11,851 bases of DNA, from the NCBI GenBank assembly GCA_050701115.1, contig JBOHER010000369.1, positions 1 through 11,851 of the forward strand, in the 5' to 3' direction. This DNA comes from JBOHER01 sp050701115 (lineage in GTDB: Bacteria > Actinomycetota > Actinomycetes > Mycobacteriales > Pseudonocardiaceae). Positions 1 through 6,151 of this stretch are shown here, piece by piece; within the stretch, counting starts at the first letter, position 1; the number at the start of each line of letters is the position of its first letter. A program made the translations under genes and the position numbers. The notes below the pieces were generated by a model. The model made no database searches. It saw only the letters and a list, made by a program, of their open reading frames with translations, and was not told the origin of the DNA.

Positions 1-708
1 CCCGGGTCGGCCCATGCTGTGCAGGTTCTCGGTGTCGCCGTACGCCCCCTTGGGGTCTTCGAGGGCGCGCACGGGGAAGGACTGGTTGACCCAGAACGGC
101 CTCCACAGCGTCACGACGATGGGCTCCTTGGCGGCCGAGGCCTTCTTCAGCTCGGTGATCATCGCGGTCGTGGATGACTGCACCAACTTGAAGTCCTTGT
201 CGAGGCCGTACTTGGGGAAAGCGCTCTCCTTCGTGAGCTTCGTCAGGCCCGCGCCCGGCTCGATGCCGACGACCTTGCCACCGAGCTCGTTCGCGTGGCT
301 CGGCAGCTCATCGATGGACTTGATGTCCGAGTACTCGGGCACGGCGAGGTAGAGCGCGGCGTCTTCGTAGTAGGTTCCGAGGTCTTCGAGCTTGTCGCCG
401 TACTTGTCCATGTAGGACTTGTGCGTGCGTTCCGGCCAGGTGGACGAGAAGATGTCGATGTCTCCGTTGGCGACTCCCGCGAAGACCGGGGCGTTGTCGC
501 TGAGCTCCTTGATCTCGACGGTGTAGCCGTTGTCTTCCAGGATGTTCTTGAGCAGGTGCGCCGTGCCCGTCTGGTCGGTCCAGCCTGGGACTGCGCCAAT
601 CGAGATGGTCTTGTCGTCCTCGCCGCTGCCGGTGCCGCTGCAACCGGCAGCCACCATGGCCAGCGCGGTGACGGCCAGGCCGATTCGGGTCAGGTGTCGC
701 TTCGCCAT
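1..708 (-). CDS. proX: Glycine betaine/choline-type ABC substrate-binding lipoprotein (partial, C-terminus outside window)
   Basis: This is the extracytoplasmic binding subunit of a ProU/OpuA-type quaternary-amine importer. Only the first 236 codons are present, and the frame is open to the left edge. The start at 708 is chosen because GAGAGGA lies about 7 nt upstream and the protein begins with a lipoprotein signal peptide: basic MAKRH, a hydrophobic stretch, then lipobox VAAGC with Cys23 as the likely lipidated residue. The OpuAC/ProX fold is shown by IGAVPGWTDQ (about 37-46), DIDIFSSTWPERTH (83-96) and TLWRPFWVNQ (200-209), each carrying a Trp expected to line the aromatic cage that holds the quaternary ammonium. 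The last motif has PFW where many glycine-betaine binders have PHW, so the ligand may differ. It is the last visible gene of the operon, 38 nt after the permease gene. Family assignment is firm; the ligand is inferred. Confidence 0.93.
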   Translation of the reverse strand, partial: MAKRHLTRIGLAVTALAMVAAGCSGTGSGEDDKTISIGAVPGWTDQTGTAHLLKNILEDNGYTVEIKELSDNAPVFAGVANGDIDIFSSTWPERTHKSYMDKYGDKLEDLGTYYEDAALYLAVPEYSDIKSIDELPSHANELGGKVVGIEPGAGLTKLTKESAFPKYGLDKDFKLVQSSTTAMITELKKASAAKEPIVVTLWRPFWVNQSFPVRALEDPKGAYGDTENLHSMGRPG

Positions 709-746
709 TTGTCGTTCCTCTCAAAGTTCCGCGAAGTCATCGCACG

Positions 747-1718
747 CTAGGCGCCGATCTTGGTGTGGATGTCAGCTGATATGGCCGATTCCTCCTGTTC
801 GGTCTCGTCGTCCGCTGAATCCCCCTCGACCGGCTGCCGTCGCGTGCGTCGCCAGAGACGGAACCGACTGCCGCCGTTGCCATGTCCGATGGAGGCCGTG
901 ACGCGATCCAGGTAGATGGCCAGCACCACGACGGAAAGCCCTGCCTCGAACCCCAGGCCGAGGTTCAGGGTCGCGATGGCCTCAGTCACTGCACCACCGA
1001 GTCCCTCGGCCCCGACCAGACCCGCGATCACGGCCATCGAGAGGGCCAGCATGATCACCTGGTTGATGCCGGCCATGATGGTCGGTAGCGCGAGTGGCAG
1101 CTGTACGCCGAACAGGGTCTGCCGGGGCGTCGCGCCGAAGGCGTTGGCTGCCTCCACGGTCTCCGCGTCCACGTTTCTGATGCCCAGTTCGGTCAGCCGG
1201 ACGCCCGGCGGGAGCGCGAAGATGATCGTCGCGACGACGCCGGGGACGACGCCGATGCTGAACAGCGTGACGACCGGCACGAGCCACACGAACGCGGGCA
1301 TCGTCTGCATCAGATCCAGAATCGGTTTGAACACGGCACTCGCTCGCCGGCTGCGTGCTGCGAGGATCCCCAAGGGGATCGCGATGAGAACGGCCACCGC
1401 GGTGGCGACCACCACCAGTGCCAGAGTCTGCATCGCGGCGTTCCACTGCCCCATGCTGATGACGAGCAGCAGCCCAGGCAGGGCGAAGATGGCGAACCGC
1501 CAGCCTCGCACCAGCAGCCCGAGCACGGCGAAGATCACCGCCAGCAGGACCGGGTCCGGAGCCTGGAGCAGCGCGATGAGTCCGTCCACAGCGCCGCCCA
1601 CGACGTCGGTGACAGCGTCGAAGAACCCGTCCATGTTGTCGGTGAGCCATGTGAAGAATTCCTCGATGGTCCGGCCGACCGGGATACTGGGGACTTCGAT
1701 CAGTGCAAAGACAGTCAT
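747..1718 (-). CDS. proW: Glycine betaine/choline-type ABC transporter permease
   Basis: This is the inner-membrane permease of the quaternary-amine importer, 323 residues. Hydrophobic segments lie around residues 56-70, 74-88, 97-121, 143-170, 218-236 and 258-272. The cytoplasmic EAA-type coupling loop, EAANAFGATPRQTLFGVQLP, lies at about 189-208, where the ATPase docks. A longer open frame extends upstream to 2039, but the ATG at 1718 is preferred. It overlaps the ATPase stop codon as ATGA, has GGAGGTGA about 7 nt upstream, and gives the normal family length. The C-terminal 45 or so residues are charged and acidic (DDETEQEE), an extension that looks non-conserved. The overlap with the ATPase implies translational coupling and equal subunit production. 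The binding protein is a separate gene downstream, unlike OpuA systems in which it is fused to the permease. Confidence 0.94.
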   Translation of the reverse strand: MTVFALIEVPSIPVGRTIEEFFTWLTDNMDGFFDAVTDVVGGAVDGLIALLQAPDPVLLAVIFAVLGLLVRGWRFAIFALPGLLLVISMGQWNAAMQTLALVVVATAVAVLIAIPLGILAARSRRASAVFKPILDLMQTMPAFVWLVPVVTLFSIGVVPGVVATIIFALPPGVRLTELGIRNVDAETVEAANAFGATPRQTLFGVQLPLALPTIMAGINQVIMLALSMAVIAGLVGAEGLGGAVTEAIATLNLGLGFEAGLSVVVLAIYLDRVTASIGHGNGGSRFRLWRRTRRQPVEGDSADDETEQEESAISADIHTKIGA

Positions 1719-2983
1719 GGCGCGGTCACCTCCATCACGTCCGTGTGTGCGCCGTCGGAAGCGGACGCTTCTCCCACCGAGAGCGGGTCGTCGGCGTCGT
1801 GCGTTGCGCGGTTCTGTCCCAGCGCCTGGAGAAGCGTGACCCTGGCGAGCACCCCAGCCACTCGGTTCTCGTCGTCCACCACGGCCAGCGCCTTGGGGGT
1901 GTCTGCACTCAACGCGAGCAGGTCGCAGAGGTGCGCGTGCTCGGACACGCTGACCACCTGGTCGTCGACAATGCCGTCGAGGGTCTGCTCCCCCTCGCCC
2001 ACGGCCGCCACGACAGCCTCTTCGTCGACAGCACCGCACAGCTTCTTCTCGCGGTCGACCACGAAGAGTCGCGCGGTTTGGTGCTCACGCATGAGTTTGT
2101 GTACGACTCTGGGTCCTTGCCCAGATCCGACCAGAGCGACCGGAGGCGTCATGGCGGCGCCGGCGGTCAGCACCCGCGTCCGATCGACGTCCTGGACGAA
2201 CTGGGCGACGTAGTCGTTGGCTGGATCGTTGAGAATCTGTTCGGCCGTGCCGATCTGAACGATCCGGCCGTCGCGCATCATCGCGATTCTGTCCCCGAGG
2301 CGCATCGCCTCGTTCAGGTCGTGGGTGATGAAGAGAATGGTCTTGCCCAGCTTGTGCTGGAGCTCGACCAGCTGGTCCTGCATCTCGCGCTTGATGAGGG
2401 GATCCAGAGCGCTGAACGCCTCGTCCATCAGCATGATGTCGGTGCCCGCGGCGAGTGCCCTCGCCAGGCCGACGCGTTGCCGCATACCGCCCGACAACTG
2501 CCCCGGGAGCGAGTCCTCCCAGCCCTTGAGGCCCACCATGCGCAGGGCTTCCTTCGCCTGGCGCGCGCACTGGTCCTGAGGGATCCCTTGGATGTGCAAG
2601 CCGTACGCGGCGTTCGCACCCACCGTGCGGTGCGGAAACAACGCGAAGTGCTGAAAGACCATGCTGACTTTCTCGCGGCGCATGCTTCTCAGCTGCTTGT
2701 GGTTCATCGTCACCACGTCGTCGCCGTAGACGCGCAGCTCGCCCGCGGTCGGCTCCCAGAGCCCGTTCACCATGCGGATCAGCGTCGACTTACCCGAGCC
2801 CGACAGTCCCATGACGACGAAGATCTCGCCTTCGCGCACCTCGAAGGACGCGTCGATCACGGCTGCGGTGAGGCCGTCCTTGCGCAGGTCCTCTCGGGTG
2901 GCGCCTTCGCGCAGACGCGCAACCCCTCGCTCGGGGCGTTTGCCGAAGACCTTGTAGGTGTCATGCGCCACGATCGCGTTCAT
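1715..2983 (-). CDS. proV: Glycine betaine/choline-type ABC transporter ATPase with C-terminal CBS domains
   Basis: This 422-residue cytoplasmic ATPase powers the importer. The nucleotide-binding domain is complete: Walker A GLSGSGKST (59-67), Q-loop Gln111, signature LSGGMRQR (163-170), Walker B IMLMDEAFSALD (183-194) and switch His221 in FITHD. The N-terminal 45 or so residues (KVFG...LREGATREDLRKDG) are the extension typical of ProV/OpuAA. Residues from about 270 to 400 form a tandem CBS-like region (ARLFVVD, ALAVVDDENRVAGVL), which in OpuA-type transporters senses ionic strength or cyclic dinucleotides. The start has GGGAGG 6 nt upstream. The 3' end overlaps the permease gene by ATGA. It lies in a minus-strand operon, 54 nt after a SnoaL-like gene, with a 21-codon micro-ORF filling that gap. 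Length and motifs are normal for the family. Confidence 0.95.
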   Translation of the reverse strand: MNAIVAHDTYKVFGKRPERGVARLREGATREDLRKDGLTAAVIDASFEVREGEIFVVMGLSGSGKSTLIRMVNGLWEPTAGELRVYGDDVVTMNHKQLRSMRREKVSMVFQHFALFPHRTVGANAAYGLHIQGIPQDQCARQAKEALRMVGLKGWEDSLPGQLSGGMRQRVGLARALAAGTDIMLMDEAFSALDPLIKREMQDQLVELQHKLGKTILFITHDLNEAMRLGDRIAMMRDGRIVQIGTAEQILNDPANDYVAQFVQDVDRTRVLTAGAAMTPPVALVGSGQGPRVVHKLMREHQTARLFVVDREKKLCGAVDEEAVVAAVGEGEQTLDGIVDDQVVSVSEHAHLCDLLALSADTPKALAVVDDENRVAGVLARVTLLQALGQNRATHDADDPLSVGEASASDGAHTDVMEVTAP

Positions 2984-3045
2984 CGATGGCCTCCCATCAC
3001 TGGTGTGCGTTCCTCGGCGAAGCGACCGGCCTGCGGATCAGCCAT
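2980..3045 (-). CDS. Possible 21-residue micro-ORF bridging the SnoaL-like and ATPase genes
   Basis: The reading frame ATG...TGA encodes MADPQAGRFAEERTPVMGGHR. Its ATG lies inside the last codons of the SnoaL-like gene, and its TGA overlaps the ATPase start codon as ATGA. A GGTGGG sequence sits about 5 nt upstream of its ATG. The geometry would let ribosomes pass from the SnoaL-like gene to the ATPase gene without leaving the mRNA, as in translational coupling. It has no recognisable domain and could be chance. It is listed because both of its ends are locked to neighbouring genes. Confidence 0.25.
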   Translation of the reverse strand: MADPQAGRFAEERTPVMGGHR

Positions 3046-3457
3046 GGGAACCCACCGTCCAGATGTTCATGGCGTTCAGCAGTTCGCGGGGATCCCACAC
3101 GACCCACTCCTCGGCGAGCAGTCCGTCGGCGAACCGGAGGAAGCTGGCTCCTGTCACGGTGACGACCCGGTCGGTGGGCGGGACCCCCATGAACGACCCG
3201 GTGTGCGTGCCGCGGCTGCGCCAGCGGGTCGCCACCATGTCGCCCTGCTCGACGGTCTCCAGGATTTCGATGTCCAGATCGGGGAACGCGGTGCGCGAAT
3301 TGTCGATGGTTTGGCGCAACGCGTCGAAGTGCTCGTCGCCGGTCTTGGTGTGCCGGACGTAGCCGGGCGCCAGGGTCCGCTCGAAGGCTTCGACGTCTCC
3401 TTCTCCCCAGGCGGCTCGCCAGGTGCGAAGGATGAACTCGATGCGGCTCTGTTCCAT
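3038..3457 (-). CDS. SnoaL-like (NTF2-fold, ester-cyclase family) protein
   Basis: This 139-residue single-domain protein belongs to the SnoaL-like group. The signs are an N-terminal helix (IEFILRTWRAAWGEGD), TLAPGYVRHT with a His at 36, FPDLDIEI (59-66), then the strand and turn RWRSRGTHTGSFMGVPPT (78-95) and FADGLLAEEWVVWD (109-122). Members bind small hydrophobic molecules in a conical pocket; some cyclise polyketides and others act as hydratases or have no known role. The start at 3457 has AAGGGAG about 8 nt upstream and lies 2 nt after the flavin reductase stop, so it is surely co-transcribed. Position between a flavin monooxygenase pair and an importer suggests it handles a product of the monooxygenase, but the reaction is unknown. 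It is not closely similar by eye to the other SnoaL-like protein at 5669. Confidence 0.85.
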   Translation of the reverse strand: MEQSRIEFILRTWRAAWGEGDVEAFERTLAPGYVRHTKTGDEHFDALRQTIDNSRTAFPDLDIEILETVEQGDMVATRWRSRGTHTGSFMGVPPTDRVVTVTGASFLRFADGLLAEEWVVWDPRELLNAMNIWTVGSHG

Positions 3458-3459
3458 CG

Positions 3460-3987
3460 TCAGGCTCCCTTCGACGCGGCGCTGGGTTCAGTCATGAAGG
3501 TGGCGTAGGTGCCGTACTGGCCACCCCGGAACAGCAGTGGCTCGCGGTCGTCGGCCTCCATGGACTCGACCGCGCCCACGACCATGAAGTGGTCCCCGAC
3601 CAGGACCTCGGCCTGCACGCTGCAGTCGATCCAGGCGACGGAGCCAGCCAGGCGCGGTGCCCCCAGAGGCCCGGCGGTGTAGGCGACCGAACTGAACTTC
3701 TCCGGCCCCTTGCTGGCCAGCGCACGGCAGACGTCCAGCTGGGTGCTCGAGAGGATGTTGGCGGTGAAGACCTGCCTGCGCCGGATTCGTGGCCAGGTGG
3801 AGGAGGTGTTGGCGACGCTGAAGGTCACTATCGGCGGATCGAGGGAGAGGGAATGAAACGATCCGACGATGAAACCGAGGTTGTTGCCGTCCTCCTCGAC
3901 GCCGGTGATCGCCACCACCCCGGTCGGCAGGCGACCCATCACCTTGCGGTAATGCTCGGAGGTGATCAGTGCGGTCAAGTCGCTCAT
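3460..3987 (-). CDS. Flavin reductase (FMN-binding split-barrel) partner of a two-component monooxygenase
   Basis: This 175-residue protein is of the flavin reductase-like family that uses NAD(P)H to supply reduced FMN to a separate monooxygenase. Visible family features are RLPTGVVAIT (19-28), SFHSLSLDPPIV (43-54), the FTANILSSTQ region (74-83), GDHFMVVGAVES (131-142) and the C-terminal PLLFRGGQYG (150-159). Its start has CGGAG about 9 nt upstream and lies 19 nt after the LLM monooxygenase stop, so the two are co-transcribed. This is the standard arrangement for NtaA/NtaB-, SnaA/SnaB- and Dsz-type systems. Length is usual for the family and no key segment is missing. Confidence 0.93.
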   Translation of the reverse strand: MSDLTALITSEHYRKVMGRLPTGVVAITGVEEDGNNLGFIVGSFHSLSLDPPIVTFSVANTSSTWPRIRRRQVFTANILSSTQLDVCRALASKGPEKFSSVAYTAGPLGAPRLAGSVAWIDCSVQAEVLVGDHFMVVGAVESMEADDREPLLFRGGQYGTYATFMTEPSAASKGA

Positions 3988-4006
3988 GGTGCAAGGCTCC
4001 GGTGAA

Positions 4007-5398
4007 TCAGGCGACGGGGTTCAGTGCGGCGGGACGGGCGAACCGATGGCCGGGGTGGTCCTCGCGGAGCCGGACCTGCCCGGCGCCGTAGAGCTTCTCC
4101 CGCAGCGTGGAGCCCTCGTACTCGCTCCACATGACCCCGCGGCGCTGCAACTCGGGGACAACCAGCTCGATGAAATCGGCGATGTCCTGGTACTTCACCG
4201 CGTGGCCGAGGTTGTAGCCGTCGATGCCGGTCTCGTCCATCCAGGCGGTCAGCTCGTCGGCGACCGTGGTGGGTGAGCCGACGATGGTCGGGCCGGTGCC
4301 GCCGATGCCGATGAAGTCGGCGATGTCGCGGGGCGTCCAGTCCTTGTCGGGGTCCATCTTCGAGAACAGGTCGACCATGGTCTGCCCGGCGTTGGTCTTG
4401 ACGTGCTTGAACGGCACGTCGGGGTCGAACTGGGAGAAGTCCAGGCCGGTCCAGCCGCTGTAGCGCGCCATGGCCCCGGAGAAGCTCACCAGCTTCCGGT
4501 ACGACTCGTACTTCGCGTGCGCGGCGTCGTCGGTCGGCGCGCAGACCACGTTGAGCATCTGCAGCACCTTGACGCTCTCGGGTTCGCGGCCTCCCTCGGC
4601 GGCGAGCGTGCGCATCTTGTCAACCTGACGCTTCAGTGCCGATCGGGACGTCGCGTTGACGAACACCGCCTCGGCGCTGGCCGCCGCCAAGGCCTGGCCC
4701 TTGCTCGACCCGCCTGCCTGGAAGATCACGGGCGTGCGCTGCGGGGAAGGCTCGCAGAGGAAGAAGCCTGCGACGTCGAAATAGCGGCCGTGGTGCTTGA
4801 TGTCGTGCACCCGTGCGGGGTCGGCGTACACGCCGGCGGCCCGGTCGCAGACGACAGCGTCGTCCTCCCAGGACCCCTCCCACAGCTTGTAGCACACCTC
4901 GAGGTACTCCGCGGCCATGTCGTAGCGCTCGTCGTGCGGCGTCTGCTGGCCGGTACCGAGGTTGCGCGCAGCGCTGTCGGAGTAGGAGGTAACGAGGTTC
5001 CAGCCGACCCGGCCGCCGGTGAGGTGGTCCAGCGTGCTGAATCGGCGAGCGAGGGCGTAGGGGTGCTCGTAGGAGGTCGACCCGGTCAGGCCGAAGCCCA
5101 GGTTCTCGGTGACGCCGGCCATGGCCGAGACCACCAGGAAGGGATCGTTCGCCGGGATCTGCGCCGCATCGGCCAGCGCCCCGTCCGCCTTGCCCTCGTA
5201 CACGTCGTGGTAGCCGACGTTGTCGGCGAAGAAGATCCCGTCGAACCGGGCCTGCTCGAGGAGCTTGGCGTAGTCGGTCCAGTAGCGCAGGTCCTTGTAC
5301 CGGACGCCCTGGTCCTGCTCATGCCGCCACAGGCCTGCCGACAGGTGGGCCGGGCCCTGGAAATCAAATGCGAGGAGTCGCATCCGCTTCGCCGTCAT
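4007..5398 (-). CDS. LLM-class FMN-dependent monooxygenase, NtaA/SnaA/DszA/DmoA type
   Basis: This 463-residue TIM-barrel flavin monooxygenase belongs to the nitrilotriacetate monooxygenase component A group. Diagnostic segments are LLAFDFQGPAHLSAGLWRH (8-26), FFADNVGYHDVY (56-67), RRFSTLDHLTGGRVGWNLVT (118-137), HDERYDMAAEYLEVCYKLW (155-173), VIFQAGGSSKGQ and IGGTGPTIVGSP. Family members use FMNH2 from a partner reductase to cleave C-N or C-S bonds in chelators, sulfones, sulfides or related compounds. The frame stays open to 5521, but the ATG at 5398 is preferred: GGAG lies 5 nt upstream, the family N-terminus begins here, and the longer form would run through the promoter and operators. 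It is the first gene of the operon, 19 nt before its flavin reductase. The substrate cannot be told from sequence. Confidence 0.93.
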   Translation of the reverse strand: MTAKRMRLLAFDFQGPAHLSAGLWRHEQDQGVRYKDLRYWTDYAKLLEQARFDGIFFADNVGYHDVYEGKADGALADAAQIPANDPFLVVSAMAGVTENLGFGLTGSTSYEHPYALARRFSTLDHLTGGRVGWNLVTSYSDSAARNLGTGQQTPHDERYDMAAEYLEVCYKLWEGSWEDDAVVCDRAAGVYADPARVHDIKHHGRYFDVAGFFLCEPSPQRTPVIFQAGGSSKGQALAAASAEAVFVNATSRSALKRQVDKMRTLAAEGGREPESVKVLQMLNVVCAPTDDAAHAKYESYRKLVSFSGAMARYSGWTGLDFSQFDPDVPFKHVKTNAGQTMVDLFSKMDPDKDWTPRDIADFIGIGGTGPTIVGSPTTVADELTAWMDETGIDGYNLGHAVKYQDIADFIELVVPELQRRGVMWSEYEGSTLREKLYGAGQVRLREDHPGHRFARPAALNPVA

Positions 5399-5407
5399 CC
5401 TCACTCC

Positions 5408-5422
5408 GTTCACTAGATGAAC
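5408..5422. promoter_or_regulatory. Candidate operator: GTTCA/TGAAC inverted repeat
   Basis: GTTCACTAGATGAAC is an inverted repeat with 5-bp arms GTTCA and TGAAC, centre-to-centre 10 bp. A third TGAAC lies exactly 20 bp further right (5438-5442). It falls in the leader of the monooxygenase operon, 10 nt before its start codon, where a bound repressor would block transcription. The cognate regulator is not identified. Confidence 0.4.
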
Positions 5423-5433
5423 GCCGTACTCAT

Positions 5434-5445
5434 TGTGTGAACACA
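5434..5445. promoter_or_regulatory. Candidate operator: TGTGT-GA-ACACA palindrome over the -10 region
   Basis: TGTGTGAACACA has perfect 5-bp arms around a 2-bp centre. It overlaps the proposed -10 hexamer of the leftward promoter (5443-5448) and contains the TGAAC half-site. Its position is that of a classical repressor site for the monooxygenase/importer operon. Confidence 0.45.
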
Positions 5446-5472
5446 GTAGAGTGACGTCGGCCATGCCGTCAA
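5443..5472 (-). promoter_or_regulatory. Candidate promoter of the monooxygenase/importer operon
   Basis: Read on the minus strand, TTGACG (5472-5467) is a good -35 match. It is followed after 18 bp by TACTGT (5448-5443), a weak -10. Transcription would start near 5436, giving a leader of roughly 38 nt before the monooxygenase ATG. The -35 is convincing; the -10 match is only partial. Confidence 0.45.
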
Positions 5473-5564
5473 GAGGCGGCTTCGACGAATTCGGACCCGT
5501 CGATCGGCTCTGGGCGGTCACCGAGAACGCTGCAATGAGGTCCCGCCGCCGACCCAGCAGCCTG

Positions 5565-5580
5565 TGTGATGTGGGTCATA
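5565..5580. promoter_or_regulatory. Candidate CRP-family binding site
   Basis: TGTGA-N6-TCATA matches the CRP-type consensus TGTGA-N6-TCACA in nine of ten conserved positions. It lies in the middle of the divergent region, about 95 bp upstream of the proposed -35 of the leftward operon and just upstream of the GTTAC cluster. Actinomycete CRP-like proteins use this consensus to link carbon status to catabolic genes. A chance match is possible. Confidence 0.35.
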
Positions 5581-5590
5581 CAAGCTAATT

Positions 5591-5615
5591 AGTTACGTTG
5601 AGGTAACTGGTTACC
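5591..5615. promoter_or_regulatory. Cluster of GTTAC half-sites, candidate HxlR operator
   Basis: Three half-sites form two overlapping inverted repeats. AGTTAC (5591-5596) pairs with GTAACT (5603-5608) across 6 bp, and GGTAAC (5602-5607) pairs with GTTACC (5610-5615) across 2 bp. The region is AT-richer than its surroundings and lies 54-78 bp before the second SnoaL-like gene. The same motif appears at the hxlR promoter and at the end of hxlR, so the HxlR protein is the natural candidate to bind it. No convincing -35/-10 pair for the rightward transcript could be fixed. Confidence 0.5.
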
Positions 5616-5668
5616 GTTGGTGAGTATTGGGTTCTACCACCAAGATCTCAACGAAGGAGATGCTCACA

Positions 5669-6070
5669 GTGGACTCCACCACCACGCTCGCCGTCGCCGG
5701 AAAGTACCTCGACGCGGTGTCCGCAAAGGACTTCGCCACAGTGGCCGGCCTGTTCGCCGAGGACATCGTCGGGCACCAGCCCGGCGACAACAGACTGTCG
5801 GGCACCCATCGGGGCCGCGCGGCGGTCAACGAGATGCTTGGCGCCATGATGGCCATCAGCGAGGAAACGCTCGAGCTCGCGACGACCGGCGCACCGCTGG
5901 TGAACGACAACATGGTCGCGGTTCCCGTCCAGTTCTCGGCGCAGCGCGACGGTGCCACGCTCGGCCAGGACGGCGTCGACGTGTTGCGGATCGACGTCGG
6001 CCGGATCGCCGAGGTCTGGCTCTTCTCCAGCGACCCGCACGCCGAGGACACCTTCTGGGGCGCCCGCTGA
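5669..6070 (+). CDS. Second SnoaL-like (NTF2-fold) protein
   Basis: This 133-residue NTF2-like protein starts with an amphipathic helix (AVAGKYLDAVSAKDF) followed by VAGLFAEDIVGHQPG, where a polar His-containing turn lines the pocket in this fold. It then has GTHRGRAAVNEMLGAM, and the strand-rich end VDVLRIDVGRIAEVWLFSSD typical of SnoaL-like domains. GTG at 5669 is chosen as start because AAGGAG lies 9 nt upstream. The in-frame ATG at 5660 sits directly on that ribosome-binding site and is too close to be used. The gene is transcribed away from the monooxygenase operon and is followed 81 nt later by hxlR. The product may be an enzyme or a small-molecule binder; no specific reaction is supported. 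Confidence 0.82.
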   Translation: MDSTTTLAVAGKYLDAVSAKDFATVAGLFAEDIVGHQPGDNRLSGTHRGRAAVNEMLGAMMAISEETLELATTGAPLVNDNMVAVPVQFSAQRDGATLGQDGVDVLRIDVGRIAEVWLFSSDPHAEDTFWGAR

Positions 6071-6096
6071 CGAGGTCCGGACGTGCAGGTAGAGGC

Positions 6097-6116
6097 TATA
6101 CTCACTCCCGGTAACC
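6097..6116 (+). promoter_or_regulatory. Candidate hxlR promoter with overlapping GGTAACC site
   Basis: TATACT at 6097-6102 matches the -10 consensus in five of six positions. No good -35 stands 16-18 bp upstream. GGTAACC (6110-6116) lies where the transcript should start, repeating the GTAAC motif of the 5591-5615 cluster. The placement fits autorepression by the encoded HxlR protein. Confidence 0.45.
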
Positions 6117-6151
6117 AATCCCGCGCCGACATCTCCAACGAGCGGATGATC

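Noticed and set aside
709..746. Regulatory element between permease and binding-protein genes
   Set aside because: The 38-nt gap holds only a ribosome-binding site; no stem-loop that would set differential expression is seen.
1719..2039. Upstream extension of the permease to give 430 residues
   Set aside because: The extra part is Arg/Gly-rich antisense-like sequence inside the ATPase gene, while ATG 1718 has a strong ribosome-binding site and the ATGA overlap.
1703..3508. A 601-residue plus-strand frame opposite the ATPase and SnoaL-like genes
   Set aside because: It is the complement of genes with complete ABC ATPase motifs; its His/Val/Leu-rich translation has no domain.
5399..5521. Longer start of the LLM monooxygenase at 5521
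   Set aside because: The additional 41 residues do not resemble the family N-terminus and cover the promoter and operator sequences; ATG 5398 has GGAG just upstream.
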